From CAZKEG01 sp964601575 (GTDB lineage Bacteria; Desulfobacterota; Thermodesulfobacteria; Thermodesulfobacteriales; Thermodesulfatatoraceae), in NCBI GenBank assembly GCA_964601575.1, contig CAZROA010000034.1, positions 1-5,839 on the forward strand: a stretch of 5,839 bases of DNA, in the 5' to 3' direction. The stretch's first letter is position 1. Each line of letters starts with the position of its first letter. The notes beneath the pieces are model-generated. The model was not told the DNA's origin. It did no database searches and saw only the letters and a list, made by a program, of their open reading frames with translations. Positions 1-5,819 of this stretch are shown one piece after another. The translations under genes and the position numbers were made by a program.

Positions 1-44
1 TACGTTTGGTCTCATAAATTAAGCGTTCGGATTAATATAAAGCC

Positions 45-59
45 GGCTATTTATTAGCC
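45..59 (-). terminator. Weak hairpin after the last gene of the operon
   Basis: A perfect 5-bp inverted repeat (GGCTA, 5-base loop, TAGCC) begins a few bases past the stop codon of the last cas2. It is joined to an 8-base palindrome (AGCCGGCT, 41-48), so two alternative small stems are possible. On the transcribed strand it is followed by GGCTTTATATT, which is not a real U-tract, so it is a poor match to an intrinsic terminator. Its position at the end of the operon is the main argument. The rest of bases 1-62 is AT-rich, with no gene and no CRISPR repeat that I can see. Confidence 0.25.
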
Positions 60-62
60 ATA

Positions 63-353
63 TCAGATGATTATCTCTTCTTCAAAATCTTCAGGGAGAT
101 TCCCCCAACCATAGGCAAAAGCCTTTTGACGACAGGATGTACACAAACGATAAATGCGCACTCTATCTACCCTGGGTTTAATCAGGCTTTTTAACCCTTT
201 TTTGACCTGCTCGTAAGCTTCAGGTGTAAGCCAGCATTCAAACACGCTACGTTGTTTCCATTCTCCATAATCTTTTAAAAATTTATGTACCTTTTTTAGG
301 CGTTTGTCGTCCGAAATATCGTAAGAAATTATATAAAAATGTCTTTTAGCCAT
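63..353 (-). CDS. cas2: CRISPR-associated protein Cas2 (second copy, downstream of cas1)
   Basis: Cas2 is the small ferredoxin-fold protein that, as a dimer, bridges two Cas1 dimers in the spacer integrase. This 96-residue copy has the usual family length. It starts with the beta-strand ending in YDIS, where Asp12 is the conserved acidic residue of the family. The second signature, SVFEC at 36-40, follows, and then CxxC (Cys71, Cys74) near the end of the fold. It ends in an acidic and hydrophobic tail (EEEIII) that could be the C-terminal strand. The start is ATG at 353; only a weak purine stretch lies upstream. It sits 30 bases after cas1, the usual cas1-cas2 order, so it is the likelier natural partner of this Cas1. 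A different cas2 is found two genes upstream at 3120-3407. Family assignment is firm; which Cas2 works in integration is unknown. Confidence 0.95.
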   Translation of the reverse strand: MAKRHFYIISYDISDDKRLKKVHKFLKDYGEWKQRSVFECWLTPEAYEQVKKGLKSLIKPRVDRVRIYRLCTSCRQKAFAYGWGNLPEDFEEEIII

Positions 354-383
354 ATTAGTTTATCTCTCTGTTTTTGTGAAAAT

Positions 384-1403
384 TTAGTGTTCAAATATAA
401 AGCCATTATAATTTTTTTCTTTTCCTAATAAAACGCGATTTAAATGCCAGATTTGTTGCTGCATAATATCTTTATAACGGAATCTCTTGTTTAAAGGTGT
501 ATAAGTGGCTTCTTCTTCCATGCGTCGGTGAAATTGAGCGAGAAATTTGCGCAAACCTTGTGGTGAAAGATGTATAGAGGAAAAGTCTTCGTCTTCTTCC
601 CAGGGTTCTTCGATAAAATCTTCTGCTTTTATAGTGCCCCAATTTAAGACGCGTACGACTAATGGATCAACAATAATGGGCCGCCATTCTTCCATTAAGT
701 CCAGCACTAAAGAAGGGCGCCCATATTCTGGTACATGGAGAAACCCGAGATAGGCATCCAGACTACTTGCTTCTACCATACTCCAAATTTGCGTACAAAG
801 TAGCGTATAACCTAAAGAGAGCAGCGCATTAATAGGATCTGGAGGTGGACGACGAATACGCCCGGGAAACTTCAACCCTTTGACCTGGATGAGACGGCCA
901 AAGACTTCAAAATAGATATTCGCAGCTATACCTTCGGCACCACGCAAATTTTCTAGGTTATGGCTTCTTTCAACCTGGATAATTTGCTTTTTGAGCTGAA
1001 GGATCGCCTGAGCAATGCGGTTTTGTTTGAGTTTGCGGTTGTGTCTCCTTAAAAAGGTCCTTTGGTTTTTGACCTTGGCCAAAATAAAACTTTTGGCTAG
1101 CGAGAGTCTGCGCTTTTCATCTTCAAAGGCGCGAAATTGACTTAGACGCAGTTCTATATTTTTCCCTTTAGGAGGAGCAAGACGCCCTAAGTATTTGCCT
1201 GAGCTTGTAAGAAAATGTACATAAATCTTATTTTTGAGCAGAGCTTGTATTGCCTGGGCTGTAAAATGTGTGCGCCCGAATATATAAATTTCGTTTAAAT
1301 CTTCAAAACGTAATTCGCGTACTAGTTTTTTCTCGCGAAAAAGTTGTAACCTTTGCCCCTCGCGGCGGATTTTGAGCCCTTGTTCGGTGATATAAAGGGC
1401 CAC
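384..1403 (-). CDS. cas1: CRISPR-associated endonuclease/integrase Cas1
   Basis: Cas1 is the metal-dependent integrase that inserts new spacers into the CRISPR array together with Cas2. Counting from the GTG at 1403 (339 residues), the N-terminal beta-rich domain carries the typical stretch around GKYLGRL (about 69-75). The helical catalytic domain has RGAEG with Glu157, GFLH with His223, and the signature LDLMEEWRP with Asp235 and Glu238. All expected metal-binding residues (Glu157, His223, Glu238) are present, so it should be active. The frame stays open up to a TTG at 1418, but the GTG is preferred. It has AGGAGG six bases upstream, lies one base after the stop codon of the primase-like gene, and puts the first residues where other Cas1 proteins begin (VALYITEQG). 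Coupled translation with the primase-like gene is likely. It is not fused to a reverse transcriptase or primase. Confidence 0.96.
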   Translation of the reverse strand: MALYITEQGLKIRREGQRLQLFREKKLVRELRFEDLNEIYIFGRTHFTAQAIQALLKNKIYVHFLTSSGKYLGRLAPPKGKNIELRLSQFRAFEDEKRRLSLAKSFILAKVKNQRTFLRRHNRKLKQNRIAQAILQLKKQIIQVERSHNLENLRGAEGIAANIYFEVFGRLIQVKGLKFPGRIRRPPPDPINALLSLGYTLLCTQIWSMVEASSLDAYLGFLHVPEYGRPSLVLDLMEEWRPIIVDPLVVRVLNWGTIKAEDFIEEPWEEDEDFSSIHLSPQGLRKFLAQFHRRMEEEATYTPLNKRFRYKDIMQQQIWHLNRVLLGKEKNYNGFIFEH

Positions 1404-1404
1404 C

Positions 1405-3123
1405 TTATGCCTCCTCAATAATGAGTTTGTCTCTCCTTAGCCTGAGATAATATCCACCTCCTAAAGACAAGCGTTTGCCAGGATGTCTTTTTAAATATGC
1501 GCAAAGTTCTTTACGCATGTTCGAAAGACGTTTTTCAATTTTTTCTTTTTCTTGAAAATAAAACCAATATTTGCGCGCTAGTTGGACAGGAGAATGATGC
1601 TTGAGGTTCAGGCGTTCGTCTTCCGCAGGCACCAGAATAGGGGCCACGTGCAAAAGTGGAGAAGGATAGCGTTCCCCCAGGTCATTAAACACGCAATGAC
1701 AGGGTAAAAAAGACGTTAGCCCGGGAAACCATTGTCGTAGCTTGTAACAACTGATGGGGTTAGGCGGAAGGCTCTGGCGTTGGCGTTCCACCTTGGTGTA
1801 GCGGTAATCCGGGCAGGGATGAAGCACTTCATGCAGAAGCCGTCCCTCTGGGTCTAAGAGGCCTACCGTGAGGAATAGGGCTATTTTTTCTTCTCGACGC
1901 AAGCGTCTCCCCGCCCGGGCCTTGTGGACCAGGTTTTCAATCAACGGGCAGCTCTTACACAGGCGTGTAAGCAGGGCATCAAGTTGGTCTCCTGTGCGGG
2001 GTTCCCAGCGTAACTCCTGCTGACGACAAAAGGCGCGGATTTCGGCAAAGCTCAGGTGCCTTAGCTTTTTGAAAAAAGAAAGCTGGTCTGCGTAAGGCTC
2101 TCCGTGATCTTCTAAAAACAGGGCCCGCTTTTTGGTAACAGGATTTTGTCCCAAGGGAAGGACAACTGCCTGTTCACGCCAGCCTACGCCTATAGGTTTG
2201 GTCAGGTTCCAGGGTTGGTATAAGAGGCCTTCTTCAGGGTAAGGGAGCCTTTCTTCCACAGCCCTCAAAAACCTTTTGGCCCAAAGGAAATGAACGGGTT
2301 CCTTAAAGAGGAACCATAAACGGTATGCATAGGGAGAAAGGCGCTCTAAGGCCACAGGGAGGCCTTCTTGCCGTAAACTTTTGAGGGCCTTTAAGGCCTG
2401 GGTACGGGTGGCTTCGGCCTTTAAATAGAGCCAACTTCGTTCTCTGACGTGTTTGCCTATGTCCCGCTGGGGCACGCGGATGCTTAAGTAAGCTACCCGG
2501 GTCTTTTTCTTTTGATTTATGGGGTAAACCGCCAAGTACCTCTGGCCCAGGATATGGGCCCTTAAGTCTTCAGGGGTCAGGGCTTGTTCACGATGGAGAA
2601 ATACCGGAGCCCCGGTCTTGGGGTTGAGGATGAATTCGCCAAAGGCCTCTCGACCTTCAAGAAAAGGGGCAAAAGGCTCCAGGTCTTTAGCGCCAAGGGA
2701 AGGGGGAAAGTAACGCGGGCCAGAGGGGGCTTTTACCCTTGAGGCCCTGGTAAGCACGGCCAGGGAACCTTGTTCGCCAAGTTCGCGGTAAATCTTCCCT
2801 AAGAGATCTTTGGCGCCGGTAAACTCTGGGTCTTTGCGCAGAAGGCGTTTGATAAGGCGCTTGGCGGAGTACAGGTCTCCTATCTCGTAATTTAATTGGG
2901 CCAGGGCCCAAAGGGCCTGGGGGTAATCTTCATTTATAGCCAGGGCCTTTTGGTAACATTCCTGGGCCTGTTGCGGCAGGGCCAGGTCTTCGCAAAGACG
3001 CCCCCAGCGTACGTATTCCGCAGCGGTTTGCCCGGGGAGAAGACGATAGCGCAAGACCAAAGCACGGGCCTTGTCTTCGTAGCCCTGGGCCAGGGATGTT
3101 TCTGCTTGTTCAAGGATGTTCAC
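1405..3123 (-). CDS. CRISPR-associated primase-polymerase-like protein: TPR + degenerate AEP + PriL-like domain
   Basis: This 572-residue protein lies between cas2 and cas1, the place of CRISPR-associated primase-polymerases (CAPPs), which are thought to help capture or process spacer DNA. Residues about 1-117 are TPR-like helical repeats. Residues about 135-360 look like an AEP primase domain: LRAHILGQRYLAVYP at 187-201, the LWFLF strand at 269-273, and LPLG at 322-325 followed by KKRALFL at 331-337. The catalytic residues appear lost. Where relatives have an Asp-x-Asp motif this has Ser214-Ile-Arg216, and where they have His (xHLW) it has Arg268. No acid is seen at the third metal position near 299-304. 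Residues about 385-480 resemble the iron-sulphur domain of the primase large subunit PriL, with cysteines at 389, 392, 437 (HPCPDY), 459 (ISC), 475 and 477. Residues 511-572 form a charged helical tail of unknown role. The GTG start overlaps the cas2 stop by four bases (GTGA), with AGGAG 11 bases upstream. The family call is fairly sure; the loss of activity is inferred from motif alignment by eye. Confidence 0.82.
   Translation of the reverse strand: MNILEQAETSLAQGYEDKARALVLRYRLLPGQTAAEYVRWGRLCEDLALPQQAQECYQKALAINEDYPQALWALAQLNYEIGDLYSAKRLIKRLLRKDPEFTGAKDLLGKIYRELGEQGSLAVLTRASRVKAPSGPRYFPPSLGAKDLEPFAPFLEGREAFGEFILNPKTGAPVFLHREQALTPEDLRAHILGQRYLAVYPINQKKKTRVAYLSIRVPQRDIGKHVRERSWLYLKAEATRTQALKALKSLRQEGLPVALERLSPYAYRLWFLFKEPVHFLWAKRFLRAVEERLPYPEEGLLYQPWNLTKPIGVGWREQAVVLPLGQNPVTKKRALFLEDHGEPYADQLSFFKKLRHLSFAEIRAFCRQQELRWEPRTGDQLDALLTRLCKSCPLIENLVHKARAGRRLRREEKIALFLTVGLLDPEGRLLHEVLHPCPDYRYTKVERQRQSLPPNPISCYKLRQWFPGLTSFLPCHCVFNDLGERYPSPLLHVAPILVPAEDERLNLKHHSPVQLARKYWFYFQEKEKIEKRLSNMRKELCAYLKRHPGKRLSLGGGYYLRLRRDKLIIEEA
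1410..1415 (-). promoter_or_regulatory. Ribosome binding site of cas1, inside the end of the primase-like gene
   Basis: AGGAGG on the transcribed strand lies six bases before a GTG at 1403 and within the last codons of the upstream gene, whose stop is at 1405-1407. This decides the cas1 start: the TTG at 1418 would place the Shine-Dalgarno inside the coding sequence and leave the start without one. Confidence 0.75.
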
Positions 3124-3407
3124 ACGATTTCACACTCCTTTAGGCGTAGAAATTTGCGTTCCCGTCCTAAGTGTTCCACGTGTCTTTCACAGCGTTCACA
3201 AAGTACGTAATAGCGCACACTATCTGTTAGCGGGTCAAGAAGCGGCTCTACGGCCTGGCGTAAAGATTCAAGCTGAACCGGGGTGAGGTAGCATTCAAAC
3301 ACGCTGTAAAGCACGCGCAGGCCAAAATCTTCCATGATGCGCGCTACTTTTTGAAGACGCTTAGGGTCGGCTATGTCGTAGCAGATGAGATAGTGTGTGC
3401 TACTCAT
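3120..3407 (-). CDS. cas2: CRISPR-associated protein Cas2 (first copy, upstream of the primase-like gene)
   Basis: This 95-residue protein is a complete Cas2: CYDIAD with the conserved Asp11, the SVFECYLTP signature at 35-43, and a CxxC pair (Cys70, Cys73) at the end of the core fold. An ungapped hand alignment with the second Cas2 of this operon gives about 31 identities in 68 positions, so they are paralogues rather than a recent duplication. The C-terminal tails also differ: this one is basic then acidic (RERKFLRLKECEIV). The ATG at 3407 lies five bases after the csx2-type gene stop, with only a weak AGG upstream. Its own stop overlaps the start of the primase-like gene by four bases. It is tied by translation to the primase-like protein rather than to Cas1, which suggests it could partner that protein or form mixed Cas2 dimers; this is inference. 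Confidence 0.94.
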   Translation of the reverse strand: MSSTHYLICYDIADPKRLQKVARIMEDFGLRVLYSVFECYLTPVQLESLRQAVEPLLDPLTDSVRYYVLCERCERHVEHLGRERKFLRLKECEIV

Positions 3408-3412
3408 GCTGC

Positions 3413-4735
3413 CTAAGCCCTTTCTGTTTTTGCCGTTTTTCTTTTAAGGACTTCCATGGCTTCACGGATCGCTTGGTAGTGTTGTTCAAGCTCCTGGATC
3501 AAAGCACTGGCCTGCTTTGCCCCAGACCGACATCCGCAGTGGTTTATGTCGTTGCGCACATCGGCAAGCGAAGCAAAGGCCTTGGCCAGATCCTGTAGGG
3601 CTTTGCCCCATTTTTTCTGCAAGGCCAGGCCTTCTTCCCGACGCCTTCCAAGCTCGCCTTGCCATTCCTCAGACGGCCTCTTCTGAGCATTCATGGCTAG
3701 CAGGCTAGAAACAAAGTTGCGATTCTTTTTGTCTGAGCCCTTAAGACCGGCCAGGCGGCATAGTTCCGTAACGGTGGCTTCTTCAAGGATGGTGTAGCCC
3801 TGCTGAACAAGGTTGTGAGCCAGGCACCACTTCACCGCGGCTAAGGCCTTTTCCCACGGATCTTCTGTAAAGAAAGGCTCAACTTTGTGCTTGATGCGCC
3901 CTATAAGCGGAGCAAAGGCGGGTAGAAAATCATCCAGAGAAATTTCACCGTAAAAATCCGAAGAAAGCCTGATATTTTCAATGGCCTGACAGCGACAGGT
4001 GTAGATATTTAGAGCCAGGTTTTTCAGCCCCTGGGTAATGGAACGCAGAGACGAAGCCTTTTCGTCCTGCCCGCGGCTTCTTTTGAGAATGGGCCGGATT
4101 TCTCCCTGTACCAGATCGTACAACCTTTCAGCCAGACCGTAGCGGACGAATTCCTCCACGGCAAAAGACCAGTCTAGCAAGAGGGCATAAGAGGTCAGAT
4201 CAAACACCGGAGCTATCCTTTCTTCTGGAGGGATCTTCTCTTGCACATCCCGAGGATTACCCAAAACTTCGAAGGCTCCGTAATAAATGCCCCGGATATA
4301 GATCTTTTTGAGCACCCGGGCATAGTTTAGAGCCACCAGATTCAACATGGGAAGCGAGCGAAAGGAATGGGTGATGTCGAAGATGACCTCGTCTCCGTCC
4401 TGGAGTCGGTCCACCACGGTGAGGAAATTTTTTCTGATTTCCTCTTCAGAATACCCTTCGGTAAAGGGAACAGGTTCTTCTTTGGCGGAGAGCCCTAATT
4501 TCTTTAGCCGGGTCTTGAGGCCTTCGGGGAAATTGCCTCCGTCTTCCCAGTTTTTCTTTTGGGCCTCTGTAGTGAGAAAAAAGACCAGGCGGTCTTGTGG
4601 GCCCCAGTCTTTACAGAAAAAGCCTGTTAAGGCCTCCTGCACAAAAGGGGTAAGGGCTGAAATGTCTTTACCCAGCCGATAATGCGCCTCGACATAACGG
4701 TTGGTTCCTAAAAAAGACATGAAAATCCTGGCCAT
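3413..4735 (-). CDS. csx2: CARF-HEPN CRISPR ancillary ribonuclease, Csx1/Csx2 group
   Basis: Proteins of this group are RNases switched on by cyclic oligoadenylate made by Cas10 of type III CRISPR systems. They cut RNA non-specifically in the cytoplasm. Here the N-terminal CARF (Rossmann-like) domain spans roughly residues 1-180. It starts FLGTNRY at 8-14, like the ligand-binding loop of relatives, and contains the marker DITHSFRSLP at 120-129, the DxTH motif of the TIGR02221/TIGR02549 families. The C-terminal half is helical and ends in a HEPN active site, Arg394-Asn-Asp-Ile-Asn-His399 (Rx4H), followed by a Cys-Gly-Cys. Both halves look intact at 440 residues, a usual length. The ATG at 4735 has GGGAGG five bases upstream, inside the end of the Csx20-like gene. 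No Cas10 gene is in the window, so the messenger must come from a locus elsewhere. The exact family name (Csx1 or Csx2) and ring size (cA4 or cA6) cannot be set from sequence alone. Confidence 0.88.
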   Translation of the reverse strand: MARIFMSFLGTNRYVEAHYRLGKDISALTPFVQEALTGFFCKDWGPQDRLVFFLTTEAQKKNWEDGGNFPEGLKTRLKKLGLSAKEEPVPFTEGYSEEEIRKNFLTVVDRLQDGDEVIFDITHSFRSLPMLNLVALNYARVLKKIYIRGIYYGAFEVLGNPRDVQEKIPPEERIAPVFDLTSYALLLDWSFAVEEFVRYGLAERLYDLVQGEIRPILKRSRGQDEKASSLRSITQGLKNLALNIYTCRCQAIENIRLSSDFYGEISLDDFLPAFAPLIGRIKHKVEPFFTEDPWEKALAAVKWCLAHNLVQQGYTILEEATVTELCRLAGLKGSDKKNRNFVSSLLAMNAQKRPSEEWQGELGRRREEGLALQKKWGKALQDLAKAFASLADVRNDINHCGCRSGAKQASALIQELEQHYQAIREAMEVLKRKTAKTERA

Positions 4736-4737
4736 GC

Positions 4738-5127
4738 TTACCTCCCGTAAACCCGGAAACGAACGTGTTTAAAAAGGCGTTCTTGTCGAATGGACCCATC
4801 GGCAAGCTTTGTTTCCCGGACCTCGCGGCTGGTGGTGGCGTAGATGGGGACAAGCCCCAGCTCAAAGGCCTTCTGCACTGCAAGATAGACGGCCCCGAAA
4901 TCGCCCTGAATGAGAACCAAATCTTGGGGTAGGGCCTTCTCACGTAACCATTCAAAAAGCGGAGTCAGATAAACATCGAGGCTTTCTAGCTCTGGAGGGA
5001 TGTTACTCCAAAGAGCTTGAAGATAGGCAGGTAATGTTACAAACTCTTGCACCTGCCAGTTTTTATAGAGATCAAATTTTTGTTCTTCAGTTAATTCGTG
5101 AGAAAAGATAAGAAAAATCTTTCGCAC
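4738..5127 (-). CDS. csx20: Csx20-like CRISPR ancillary protein, possible ring nuclease
   Basis: Small proteins of this kind (Csx15/Csx16/Csx20 type) are found beside type III ancillary nucleases, and the group has been linked to breakdown of cyclic oligoadenylate. Counted from the GTG at 5127 (129 residues), the protein opens with KIFLIFSHELTEEQ, continues with LWSNIPPE at 39-46, then a core strand and loop QGDFGA at 74-79, PIYATTSRE at 94-102, and the ending FKHVRFR at 119-125. I recognise these from memory of Csx20-like proteins; I cannot run a profile search. QGDFGA and YATTSRE are the likeliest ligand-contact loops. The frame extends upstream to a TTG at 5148 that would overlap the hepT stop; the GTG fits the family start better, but neither has a clear Shine-Dalgarno. 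Lying directly before the CARF-HEPN gene with a 2-base gap, it plausibly limits that enzyme's activation. Confidence 0.68.
   Translation of the reverse strand: MRKIFLIFSHELTEEQKFDLYKNWQVQEFVTLPAYLQALWSNIPPELESLDVYLTPLFEWLREKALPQDLVLIQGDFGAVYLAVQKAFELGLVPIYATTSREVRETKLADGSIRQERLFKHVRFRVYGR
4741..4746 (-). promoter_or_regulatory. Ribosome binding site of the CARF-HEPN gene
   Basis: GGGAGG on the transcribed strand, five bases past which lies the ATG at 4735. It forms the last two sense codons (Gly-Arg) of the Csx20-like gene, whose stop follows directly. The arrangement mirrors the cas1 site at 1410-1415 and implies that translation of the two proteins is coupled. Confidence 0.7.
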
Positions 5128-5140
5128 GAGAGTTCCATTT

Positions 5141-5533
5141 CTATTCAAAAGATCGCCGAATTTTGGCTATTATTTTTCCTAATATAGGAACATAAACCTT
5201 AGCAATACGTTCGAAAATTTCTTCTGCCGTAGATTCGTCATAAATGTGTGAACTGCGGTTGCGATCCTCAAGCATATCCAAAATAATTTCGTCATCTTCT
5301 ATCATCCCTGCTCGAAAAGCTTCCTTGATACACTTACGAGGACTTACACATTCAATTCCTTGATAGGCAAGGATGATCTTGATTGTTTTCCAGAGTAACT
5401 CAATAGTAAACTCAAAACGTTGTATAATACCGTCTCTGTCAAGATCATCTTGAACTCTAGGAAGTGCTTCTTTTAGGCGATTAAATGCTTGTTCTAATTT
5501 ATCAATGGCCAGATATAGATCTGCTTTTTTCAT
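5141..5533 (-). CDS. hepT: HepT-like HEPN toxin / nucleotidyltransferase substrate-binding protein (HI0074 family)
   Basis: This 130-residue all-helical protein matches the HI0074 / HepT family. HepT proteins are HEPN ribonucleases neutralised by a partner MNT nucleotidyltransferase, which in studied pairs adds AMP to a tyrosine next to the active site. The key motif is visible: Arg91-Asn-Arg-Ser-Ser-His96-Ile-Tyr98 (Rx4HxY), followed by DESTAEEIFERI, typical of the HI0074 group. Catalytic Arg and His and the modifiable Tyr are all present, so both the toxin and its control site look intact. The ATG at 5533 has AGGAG nine bases upstream. The gene overlaps the end of the mntA-like gene by 32 bases, and its stop is 13 bases before the Csx20-like start, placing it in the same transcript as the CRISPR genes. 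Some HI0074 members have no shown toxicity, so the toxin role is by family analogy. Confidence 0.88.
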   Translation of the reverse strand: MKKADLYLAIDKLEQAFNRLKEALPRVQDDLDRDGIIQRFEFTIELLWKTIKIILAYQGIECVSPRKCIKEAFRAGMIEDDEIILDMLEDRNRSSHIYDESTAEEIFERIAKVYVPILGKIIAKIRRSFE

Positions 5534-5819
5534 AAACTATTTCTCCTGTTTGTAAAATAACATTTCTAAATTCAGAGGATATTTTATCCCAAAACAAAAG
5601 ATCAACACTATAAATTCCTGCTATTCTATCTAGTTCTTCCTTTAGTTTTCGTTCTGTCCGAAAATCAGGAGGTGCCTTCCCAATGACAACCAAATCAAAG
5701 TCAGACCCTGAGCGAGCATATCCCTTCGCTCGCGATCCAAAAAGGATTATCTTTTCTGGATCAAGTTTTTTTATCAGAAATTCAAGAATTTCTTTTAATC
5801 TTTTATTGGCGCGGGACAT
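5502..5819 (-). CDS. mntA: MntA-like minimal nucleotidyltransferase (antitoxin partner of HepT)
   Basis: A 105-residue minimal nucleotidyltransferase, similar in size to HI0073-type proteins. In HepT-MntA systems this enzyme transfers AMP from ATP to the toxin and silences it. The catalytic signature is complete: Gly28-Ser29 followed ten residues later by Asp40-Phe-Asp42 (GSx10DxD), and a third acid in SVDLLFW (Asp73). The first 20 residues form a charged helix and ILEFLIKKL leads into the core. The ATG at 5819 is the first start seen and gives a normal length, but no clear Shine-Dalgarno is found in the 20 bases left before the window edge. The gene reads into hepT by 32 bases, so the pair is co-translated. 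It is the first gene of the operon visible here; earlier genes or the promoter may lie beyond the edge. Confidence 0.87.
   Translation of the reverse strand: MSRANKRLKEILEFLIKKLDPEKIILFGSRAKGYARSGSDFDLVVIGKAPPDFRTERKLKEELDRIAGIYSVDLLFWDKISSEFRNVILQTGEIVYEKSRSISGH
5543..5547 (-). promoter_or_regulatory. Ribosome binding site of hepT, inside the mntA-like gene
   Basis: AGGAG on the transcribed strand lies nine bases before the ATG at 5533. It sits within the coding sequence of the mntA-like gene, whose stop is at 5502-5504. The hepT start is thus well supported, and its translation is embedded in that of the antitoxin. Confidence 0.65.

Noticed and set aside
18..36. AT-rich inverted repeat ATTAA...TTAAT near the window edge
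   Set aside because: Only five AT pairs around a long loop, which is expected by chance in AT-rich DNA.
1..62. Possible CRISPR array or leader next to the last cas2
   Set aside because: No sequence of repeat length recurs here or elsewhere in the window. A leader or array could start beyond base 1 but cannot be claimed.
2901..2920. Imperfect inverted repeat rich in GGGCC
   Set aside because: It falls inside the TPR coding region, where repeated Ala/Leu/Gln codons (GCC, CTG, CAG) produce such matches; nothing suggests a separate role.
2896..3210. A 104-codon open frame on the plus strand
   Set aside because: It lies opposite the TPR part of the primase-like gene and the end of cas2, has no recognisable domain, and its composition (Gly/Leu/Gln-rich) reflects the antisense of a GC-rich gene.
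4347..4682. A 111-codon plus-strand open frame
   Set aside because: Antisense to the CARF domain of the Csx1/Csx2-type gene, Ser-rich and without any known motif.
4668..4955. A 95-codon minus-strand open frame in another phase
   Set aside because: It overlaps the Csx20-like gene and the start of the CARF-HEPN gene, both with clear family motifs; its own protein is Pro/Ser-rich with no motif.
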